A stretch of DNA of 12,351 nucleotides from Chromatiales bacterium. GTDB taxonomy: Bacteria > Pseudomonadota > Gammaproteobacteria > UBA6429 > Thiohalophilaceae. The position numbers were made by a program, and so were the translations under genes. Below the pieces are notes generated by a model. It was given only the letters and a program-made list of their open reading frames with translations. It made no database searches and was not told the origin of the DNA. Where the stretch lies: positions 1 through 12,351 of the forward strand of contig JALUTJ010000268.1 in the NCBI GenBank assembly GCA_027057985.1, in the 5' to 3' direction. This document shows, piece by piece, positions 7,977 to 12,351 of the stretch. The stretch's first letter is position 1. Each line of letters opens with the position of its first letter.

Positions 7977-9899
7977 ATGTTGTTCAAACGCATTTTCGCC
8001 ACCTTTCTTATGATTGCCTCCCTCGGCATCACTGCCACCCAGGCCACCACCTTACCTGCGGACAAGAATCCAGCGCAGTCGATTTTACATATCCTCGACT
8101 ATGTTGCAGTGGATTACCCGGCAACGGTGAAAAATGGCAAGGTCATCAACAGGGCTGAATACAATGAACAAATCGAGTTTACCCGTCGCCTCAAACCCCT
8201 GCTCGCTATGCTGCCGCAAAATGACGTTAACAGCAAACTGCAGGCAATGACCGATAAACTCATCCAGGCTATCGAACAACGCGCCGAAGGCAAGCGGATT
8301 CGTACACTGAGCATGCAACTCTCTACACAGCTTATCAGCGCCCACCGGATTGTTACCACGCCACGCAAAACCATTTCAATTAAAGAAGGTGCCAGGCTGT
8401 TTACGAATAACTGCACCAGTTGTCACGGTGCAGCAGGTTTTGGTGATGGTGTCGCTGCAGCCAAACTCGACCCTGCTCCCACCAATTTCCATGATCGTGA
8501 ACGCCAGGGACAACGTAGCCCCTATTCGCTGTTTATCACCATTACCCTCGGTGTCGATGGTACCGCGATGAGCTCCTACGCCAGCCTTTCCGAGCAGCAA
8601 CGCTGGAACCTGGCCTTCTATCTCAGCACCCTCTATCACACCCAGAACGAACTGCAACAGGGACAACGACTATGGCAAAGCGGCCAGGCCGTTGGCATTA
8701 TCAATAGCACAAAGGAACTCAGCAGCGTTACCCCGGATGAAATTCGTAACCGGCATGGTGAACAGGGTGTGGCGGTACTGGCTTACCTGCGTAATAACCC
8801 GGCCCTGCTGGATACCGGCAAAAAGCCACCGCTAAAAGTAAGCGAAGAAAAATTACAGCAAAGTATCAACGCTTATCAGCAAGGCCGACAGCAACAGGCC
8901 TATGAACTGGCGGTTAATGCCTACCTCGAAGGTTTTGAACTGGCTGAAGCGGCGCTGGTGCATGCAGCACCAGAGCTAAAAAACACCATTGAGCGTGAAA
9001 TGGGTTTACTGCGTGCCGAGATAAAAGCGGGCAAAGATGTGCAATCGGTAACGCTTCATGCTAACGAGATAAAATTACTGATGCAGGAAGCCGGTAACAA
9101 ACTGGCTAATACCGAGCTTTCTTCTGGCATGGCTTTCTTCAGTGCCCTGCTTATCCTGTTGCGTGAAGGCCTTGAAGCCATCCTGGTACTGGCCGCGATC
9201 ATGGCCTTCCTTGCAAAGACAGAACGCAAGGATGTTATGCCCTATATGCATGCCGGCTGGATTGGTGCCCTCGCCCTGGGCTTTATTACCTGGCTGGTGG
9301 CAGAGTACCTGTTTGACTTTAGTGGCAGTAACCGTGAACTCACCGAAGGCTTTACCGGCCTGTTTGCGGCCGCCATGCTGGTTTATGTCGGTTTCTGGTT
9401 ACATAATCACACCCATGCAGACAAATGGCGCGCCTTTATTCATAGCAAATTACACGGCGTCACCTCCGGTACGGTCTGGAGCCTGACCATTATTTCTTTT
9501 GTTGCGGTATACCGTGAAGTGCTGGAAACCGTGCTGTTCTATAAAACACTCTGGCTACAAACTACGGTTGACGGCCACAGCGCCATTCTCCTTGGCCTGC
9601 TTGTCTCGGTAATATTACTGATACTTGTTGCCTGGGCGATTTTCCGCTTCAGCGTTCGCCTGCCAATCTCGTTATTCTTCCGTATTAACTCGGCGCTGTT
9701 ATACGTAATGGCGGTTGTCTTTGCTGGAAATGGTATTGCCGCATTGCAGGAAGCCGGTGTAGTCTCCATGAGTATTATCAACTTCCCAAAAATCAGCCTG
9801 CTCGGGGTTTACCCAACCCAGGAGAGCCTCGGCCTGCAATTAGCACTGATCCTGCTGGCTGTTGCCTGGCTTGGTTACGAGCGCATAAAAAAAGCCTGA
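7977..9899 (+). CDS. Cytochrome c / FTR1-family iron permease fusion
   Basis: Predicted inner-membrane iron uptake protein of 640 residues. A signal peptide (about 1-23, ending near TQAT) sends the N-terminal half to the periplasm. A c-type heme site, CTSCH, lies at 146-150 (Cys146, Cys149, His150), and Met198 in DGTAMSSY is the likely sixth ligand. Residues about 290-380 are helical, with YLEGFELAEAALVHAAPEL resembling the EfeO/imelysin-like segment found before some FTR1 domains. The permease (about 385-640) has roughly seven hydrophobic helices and the two REXXE iron-binding motifs, REGLE (396-400) and REVLE (513-517). In FTR1/EfeU systems Fe2+ is oxidised and Fe3+ passes through the REXXE pore. 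Here the heme domain probably takes the electron, which is inference. Cytochrome c/FTR1 fusions are a known proteobacterial architecture. A Fur-like operator precedes the gene and a hairpin terminator overlaps its stop. No efeO, efeB or cupredoxin gene is adjacent. Confidence 0.92.
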   Translation: MLFKRIFATFLMIASLGITATQATTLPADKNPAQSILHILDYVAVDYPATVKNGKVINRAEYNEQIEFTRRLKPLLAMLPQNDVNSKLQAMTDKLIQAIEQRAEGKRIRTLSMQLSTQLISAHRIVTTPRKTISIKEGARLFTNNCTSCHGAAGFGDGVAAAKLDPAPTNFHDRERQGQRSPYSLFITITLGVDGTAMSSYASLSEQQRWNLAFYLSTLYHTQNELQQGQRLWQSGQAVGIINSTKELSSVTPDEIRNRHGEQGVAVLAYLRNNPALLDTGKKPPLKVSEEKLQQSINAYQQGRQQQAYELAVNAYLEGFELAEAALVHAAPELKNTIEREMGLLRAEIKAGKDVQSVTLHANEIKLLMQEAGNKLANTELSSGMAFFSALLILLREGLEAILVLAAIMAFLAKTERKDVMPYMHAGWIGALALGFITWLVAEYLFDFSGSNRELTEGFTGLFAAAMLVYVGFWLHNHTHADKWRAFIHSKLHGVTSGTVWSLTIISFVAVYREVLETVLFYKTLWLQTTVDGHSAILLGLLVSVILLILVAWAIFRFSVRLPISLFFRINSALLYVMAVVFAGNGIAALQEAGVVSMSIINFPKISLLGVYPTQESLGLQLALILLAVAWLGYERIKKA

Positions 9900-9913
9900 T
9901 ATAACAGGCTTTT
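9890..9913. terminator. Hairpin terminator overlapping the FTR1 stop codon
   Basis: Perfect 9-bp stem AAAAGCCTG / CAGGCTTTT with a six-base loop (9899-9904). The TGA stop of the iron permease (9897-9899) lies in the stem and loop edge. Read on the minus strand the hairpin is followed by a run of seven T in total, longer than on the plus strand, so it may serve the convergent membrane-protein genes as much as the permease. Confidence 0.75.
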
Positions 9914-9920
9914 CTTGATT

Positions 9921-9955
9921 AAAATGCCATTGCCGACAGGTAATGGCATTTTTTT
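9921..9955 (+). terminator. Second intrinsic terminator after the FTR1 gene
   Basis: Perfect 11-bp stem AAAATGCCATT (9921-9931) and AATGGCATTTT (9942-9952) around a ten-base loop, with T continuing to 9955 on the plus strand. This is the stronger of the two hairpins for the permease transcript. It could work in reverse with only four T. Confidence 0.8.
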
Positions 9956-9962
9956 ATGTGGC

Positions 9963-10379
9963 TTATTCTTCATCGACGATATCGGTATCCACCTGCCCGG
10001 ATAGCTTACGCCGGATATGTGACCAGGAAATGCCGATTGCCAGTACAAAAGACAACAATACCAGAATAACCCAGCTAACCGCAGTAACATTGTTCAGACC
10101 GAGCCAGCCCCAGTCGATAAAGAGCCAGATAAGGGTGCCGAAAAACAGGACCGCAAGAATCAGTCCCACCAGCCCCAGCGAACGCAGGGTCGCACGAATA
10201 TAAATCACCCAGCCGATAATCAGGCTGATTCCCGCCAACCCCAGTAACGGCCCGAAATGGGAAAAACTTTTCTGTAACCAGTGAACATAAGAATAACCGC
10301 TGGGATTATAGGTCAGCATCACCAGTAAAAAAGCAAACAGTAGGCGCAACAGGAACCCCTGCATAGTAAGTGCTTTCAT
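9963..10379 (-). CDS. Four-helix membrane protein, DUF6524-like
   Basis: A 138-residue integral membrane protein of unknown function. Four hydrophobic segments are visible at about 7-23, 43-61, 68-90 and 98-118. Loop motifs include TYNPSGYSYVHW (23-34), IYIRATLRSLG (59-69) and LFIDWGWLGL (86-95), followed by a basic-then-acidic tail, SHIRRKLSGQVDTDIVDEE (120-138). The pattern TYNPSGYSYVHW together with the SHIRRKLSGQVD tail is what I recall of the DUF6524 family; this assignment is from memory. The start ATG has AAAGGAC at good spacing. It lies 21 bp downstream of the 47-residue membrane protein, so the two probably share a transcript. It converges on the iron permease gene and ends within 10 bp of its terminator. 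A second in-frame Met at residue 6 is a possible alternative start. Confidence 0.82.
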   Translation of the reverse strand: MKALTMQGFLLRLLFAFLLVMLTYNPSGYSYVHWLQKSFSHFGPLLGLAGISLIIGWVIYIRATLRSLGLVGLILAVLFFGTLIWLFIDWGWLGLNNVTAVSWVILVLLSFVLAIGISWSHIRRKLSGQVDTDIVDEE

Positions 10380-10400
10380 TGTCTTGTCCTTTAAATTGAA

Positions 10401-10544
10401 TTATCTGCGAAGTATAACCAGTACACCCGCCACCAGGGCAAGTACACCCATCACCATGTCATCATATTTAAACGAGAGATTAGCAATGGCAGCCAGCCCG
10501 GATAGAAGCAGCCACGCACCAAGAAAATAGGGCCAGAGTTTCAT
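10401..10544 (-). CDS. Small two-helix membrane protein (47 residues)
   Basis: A short frame from ATG (10542-10544) to TAA (10401-10403). It begins MKLWPYFLGAWLLLSGLAAI, continues with a short polar turn (NLSFKYDDM, 22-30) and ends with a second hydrophobic helix (MGVLALVAGVLVILRR, 32-47). Support comes from a clear ribosome-binding site, AAGGAT about eight bases upstream, from clean membrane-protein composition with a basic C-terminus, and from the 21-bp spacing to the next gene on the same strand. I do not recognise the family; it resembles other small DUF-type membrane proteins with one helical hairpin. The function is unknown. It could be an accessory subunit of the neighbouring four-helix protein, but that rests on position alone. 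Confidence 0.68.
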   Translation of the reverse strand: MKLWPYFLGAWLLLSGLAAIANLSFKYDDMVMGVLALVAGVLVILRR

Positions 10545-10643
10545 TTTATTATCCTTATTGTTTTTAGCAGTGGATCAAGCATAACATAAATATTTTAAGA
10601 CACAGAAGCCGCATTTGTCGGCTCCGCTACCTGCAAACGGCAT
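10545..10643. other. Short intergenic stretch upstream of the 47-residue gene
   Basis: AT-rich sequence between the small membrane-protein gene and the first terminator copy. It should hold the promoter of the two minus-strand membrane genes, because the strong terminators at 10644-10675 and 10909-10940 block read-through from groEL. Reading the minus strand, TATGTT/TATGCT-like -10 candidates lie around 10578-10588, with no convincing -35. A weak 5-bp hairpin (AGCCG/CGGCT, 10607-10623) is also present. Confidence 0.35.
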
Positions 10644-10675
10644 AAAAAAGCCCTGCCATTTCTGGCAGGGCTTTT
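10644..10675 (-). terminator. Intrinsic terminator, distal copy (groEL direction)
   Basis: Perfect 13-bp stem AAAAGCCCTGCCA (10646-10658) / TGGCAGGGCTTTT (10663-10675). In the minus-strand transcript it has a GAAA tetraloop and a six-T run (10649-10644). It is identical to the proximal copy except in the loop. It would back up the groEL terminator at 10909-10940. Confidence 0.88.
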
Positions 10676-10698
10676 AAGCTTAGAGATAGTCCGAGCCA

Positions 10699-10823
10699 TA
10701 AGGCTCAGGCATTTTGCGTCAGAACAAGGCGTGGAAATAATTTGAGCGCGGAGCGTACAAGAAGTACGTGAGCACTCAAATATATTTTCACAACGCCGTT
10801 CTGGCGTAAAAGGGCGAGCCTTA
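10699..10823. repeat. 125-bp imperfect palindrome, copy A
   Basis: Two 62-base arms are symmetric about 10761. The outer ends TAAGGCTC / GAGCCTTA are perfect, as is the apical GTAC-AAGAA-GTAC (10755-10767). Between them matching blocks such as CAGAAC with GTTCTG, and TTTGAG with CTCAAA, are interrupted by one- and two-base bulges. A small perfect hairpin, GAGCCATAAGGCTC (10693-10706), overlaps the left arm. It has no coding potential I trust and no terminal target-site duplication. It looks like an interspersed palindromic repeat of the REP/ERIC kind rather than an insertion sequence. Confidence 0.85.
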
Positions 10824-10833
10824 CATCATGCCG

Positions 10834-10908
10834 AGGGATTTTTTCGTAGAACAAGGCGTAAAAGTTTTGAATTGCGCAGCGTACATAAAGTACGTGAGAT
10901 CTCAAACT
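10834..10908. repeat. Diverged, truncated third copy of the palindromic element
   Basis: The stretch from about 10838 resembles the left arm and apex of the palindrome: TAGAACAAGGCGT against CAGAACAAGGCGT, then GCGCAGCGTACATAAAGTAC against the apex, then CGTGAG and CTCAAA. It keeps apical symmetry (GTAC-ATAAA-GTAC) but lacks most of the right arm, ending where copy B begins. It is clearly older than the A/B duplication. Confidence 0.75.
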
Positions 10909-10940
10909 AAAAAAGCCCTGCCATTCCTGGCAGGGCTTTT
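10909..10940 (-). terminator. Intrinsic terminator of groEL, proximal copy
   Basis: Perfect 13-bp stem AAAAGCCCTGCCA (10911-10923) / TGGCAGGGCTTTT (10928-10940). In the minus-strand transcript it has a GGAA loop and a six-T run (10914-10909). It lies about 145 bases past the groEL stop, on the far side of the palindrome, giving groEL a long structured 3' untranslated region. Confidence 0.9.
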
Positions 10941-10963
10941 AAGCTTAGAGATAGTCCGAGCCA

Positions 10964-11088
10964 TAAGGCTCAGGCATTTTGCGTCAGAACAAGGCGTGGA
11001 AATAATTTGAGCGCGGAGCGTACAAGAAGTACGTGAGCACTCAAATATATTTTCACAACACCGTTCTGGCGTAAAAGGGCGAGCCTTA
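10964..11088. repeat. 125-bp imperfect palindrome, copy B (contains groEL stop codon)
   Basis: Same element as 10699-10823, shifted by 265 bp. The right outer end TTA (11086-11088) is the groEL stop codon on the minus strand, so the palindrome begins exactly at the end of the gene. In the groEL mRNA the A11060 difference turns a G-C pair into a G-U pair, so the stem is kept. Confidence 0.85.
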
Positions 11089-12351
11089 CATCATGCCGCC
11101 CATACCTCCCATACCACCCATATCAGGCGCAGCCGCAGGCGCTTCATCTGCAGGCAGTTCAGCAACCATGGCTTCGGTTGTGATCATCAGGCCTGCCACT
11201 GAAGCGGCATTCTGTAAGGCGGAACGGGTTACCTTGGTTGGATCGAGGATACCCATTTCGATCATGTCACCGTATTCGGCATTGGCTGCGTTATAACCGA
11301 AGTTATCCTTGCCTTCGAGTACCTTGTTGACAACGACAGAAGCTTCGTCACCGGCATTGCTGGCGATCTGACGCATTGGCTCCTGCATGGCGCGACGAGC
11401 AATATTGACGCCGATATCCTGGTCGTGGTTATCGCCTTTCAGATCCCTGATTGAATCAGAAACCCGAATCAGGGCAACACCACCACCAGGCACGATACCT
11501 TCTTCAACCGCAGCACGGGTTGCATGCAGGGCATCTTCTACTCGGGCTTTCTTTTCTTTCATTTCAACTTCAGTTGCAGCGCCAACCTTGATAACGGCAA
11601 CACCACCGGCCAGCTTGGCAACGCGTTCCTGCAGTTTTTCACGATCATAGTCAGAAGAAGTTTCTTCCATCTGTGCGCGAATCTGGGTAACGCGATCTTC
11701 GATTTCTTTCGCCGCACCGGCACCATCGATAATGGTAGTTTCTTCCTTGGTGACAACGACTTTCTTCGCTGAACCCAGGTCTTCGATAGATGTTTTTTCC
11801 AGTGACAGGCCAACTTCTTCAGAAATCACGGTACCACCGGTAAGGATAGCCAGGTCCTGTAACATGGCCTTGCGACGGTCACCAAAGCCCGGGGCTTTAA
11901 CCGCAGCGACCTTGACGATGCCACGCATGTTATTGATAACCAGTGTTGCCAGTGCTTCACCGTCTACATCTTCGGCAATAATCAGTAATGGCTTACCGGC
12001 TTTTGCCACACCTTCAAGGATAGGCAGCAGGTCACGGATATTGGAAATTTTCTTGTCATGCAGCAGGATAAATGGTGAATCCATTTCCGCTGTCATGTTT
12101 TGCTGGTTGTTAACAAAGTAAGGTGAGAGATAACCGCGATCAAACTGCATACCTTCAACCACTTCCAGCTCGTTAGAGAAACCGGAACCTTCTTCAACCG
12201 TAATTACACCTTCCTTACCGACTTTAGCCATGGCTTCGGCAATAATGTCACCGATCTCTTTATCGGAGTTGGCGGAGATAGTACCGACCTGGGCAATAGA
12301 ATTATCATCGGTACATGGCTTGGACATGCTCTTCAGCTCTTCAACAGCAGC
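11086..12351 (-). CDS. groEL: Chaperonin GroEL, C-terminal 421 residues (5' end outside window)
   Basis: 60-kDa subunit of the GroEL/GroES chaperonin, which encloses and refolds cytosolic proteins with ATP. The visible frame runs from an AAVEELKS segment, corresponding to about residue 126 of E. coli GroEL, to the C-terminal tail [10 protein letters not shown] and TAA. Roughly 125 N-terminal residues lie beyond the right edge. Landmarks are [15 protein letters not shown], the apical-domain [32 protein letters not shown], the intermediate-domain [13 protein letters not shown] with the Asp equivalent to the catalytic Asp398, PGGGVALIR, and [19 protein letters not shown]. The ATG at 12327 is internal, not the start. 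The gene is intact as far as seen. Its last bases are part of the duplicated repeat and its stop codon is the outer edge of a palindrome. groES is expected upstream, outside the window. Confidence 0.97.
   Translation of the reverse strand, partial: AAVEELKSMSKPCTDDNSIAQVGTISANSDKEIGDIIAEAMAKVGKEGVITVEEGSGFSNELEVVEGMQFDRGYLSPYFVNNQQNMTAEMDSPFILLHDKKISNIRDLLPILEGVAKAGKPLLIIAEDVDGEALATLVINNMRGIVKVAAVKAPGFGDRRKAMLQDLAILTGGTVISEEVGLSLEKTSIEDLGSAKKVVVTKEETTIIDGAGAAKEIEDRVTQIRAQMEETSSDYDREKLQERVAKLAGGVAVIKVGAATEVEMKEKKARVEDALHATRAAVEEGIVPGGGVALIRVSDSIRDLKGDNHDQDIGVNIARRAMQEPMRQIASNAGDEASVVVNKVLEGKDNFGYNAANAEYGDMIEMGILDPTKVTRSALQNAASVAGLMITTEAMVAELPADEAPAAAPDMGGMGGMGGMM

Larger units (their letters stand above)
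10644..10833. repeat. Direct repeat copy A (190 bp, duplicated groEL downstream region)
   Basis: This segment matches 10909-11098 at 188 of 190 positions with a constant offset of 265 bp. The differences are T10661/C10926 and G10795/A11060. It contains the terminator hairpin, a 17-bp spacer, the palindromic element, and 13 bases (10821-10833) identical to the end of groEL (Gly-Met-Met-stop on the minus strand). The groEL remnant shows that copy A derives from the groEL locus, not the reverse. Beyond 10833 the similarity stops abruptly. Confidence 0.95.
10909..11098. repeat. Direct repeat copy B (190 bp, at the groEL 3' end)
   Basis: Partner of 10644-10833. Its last 13 bases are the authentic final codons of groEL. 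Its left end is the A-run of the groEL-proximal terminator. Identity breaks at the left edge of the A-run and at 11099 inside groEL. Confidence 0.95.

Noticed and set aside
10607..10623. Hairpin AGCCG-loop-CGGCT as a terminator or regulatory site
   Set aside because: It has only five base pairs, no T-run on either side, and no relation to a gene end.
10705..10905. Open frame of 66 codons on the minus strand inside the repeat region
   Set aside because: It runs through the palindrome and the truncated fragment, has no ribosome-binding site or recognisable domain, and is explained by the repeats.
10828..11010. Open frame of 60 codons on the plus strand across the repeat junction
   Set aside because: It crosses the copy A/fragment/copy B junctions and a terminator stem, and its composition is not protein-like.
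10644..11098. CRISPR array or insertion sequence as explanation for the repeats
   Set aside because: There are only two long near-identical copies and one fragment, with no short regular repeat-spacer pattern. No transposase frame is present and no target-site duplication is visible at the edges.
11086..12327. GroEL frame starting at the ATG at 12327
   Set aside because: The frame stays open to the window edge and the upstream codons (AAVEELKS) match GroEL, so this Met is internal.

Overview
The window comes from a gammaproteobacterial chromosome. The evidence is an LPS heptose pathway (HldE, WaaF), GlnE next to HldE as in enterics, glnE next to ilvE as I recall from pseudomonad-type genomes, a GroEL with the GGM-repeat tail, and a Fur-type operator. 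I cannot resolve the order from sequence alone. There is no sign of phage, an integrase or a plasmid backbone. Every recognisable gene looks intact except the two cut by the window edges.

Left part (1-7886, all minus strand): a tightly packed, probably co-transcribed run. In transcription order it reads glnE (glutamine synthetase adenylyl/deadenylyltransferase), ilvE (branched-chain aminotransferase), a small CHCC zinc-finger protein, hldE (ADP-heptose synthesis), a DAO-type FAD oxidoreductase, an aldo/keto reductase, and waaF (heptosyltransferase II, cut by the left edge). Junctions include a 1-nt TAATG overlap (glnE/ilvE), a 2-nt gap (zinc finger/hldE), a 13-nt overlap (FAD enzyme/aldo-keto reductase) and a 9-nt gap before waaF. 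The operon joins nitrogen and amino-acid control to lipopolysaccharide inner-core synthesis. Two redox enzymes of unknown substrate sit between the gene that makes ADP-heptose and a gene that uses it.

Middle (7887-9960): a 90-bp divergent promoter region carries a near-consensus sigma70 promoter overlapped by a Fur-box-like sequence. Downstream on the plus strand is a 640-residue fusion of a secreted c-type cytochrome, an EfeO/imelysin-like helical segment and an FTR1/EfeU-type iron permease. It is probably an iron-repressed ferrous iron oxidation and uptake protein. Two consecutive hairpin terminators separate it from the convergent genes on its right.

Right part (9963-12351, minus strand): a four-helix membrane protein of a DUF6524-like family, a 47-residue two-helix membrane protein, a gene-free stretch of about 540 bp, and the 3' two-thirds of groEL. 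The gene-free stretch is the most unusual part. A 190-bp segment is present twice in direct orientation, 265 bp apart, with 188/190 identity. It contains the groEL terminator, a 125-bp imperfect palindrome whose outer edge is the groEL stop codon, and the last codons of groEL. A third, diverged and truncated copy of the palindrome lies between them. Both differences between the copies preserve the predicted RNA structure in the groEL-sense direction: a GNRA terminator loop stays GNRA, and a G-C pair becomes a G-U pair.
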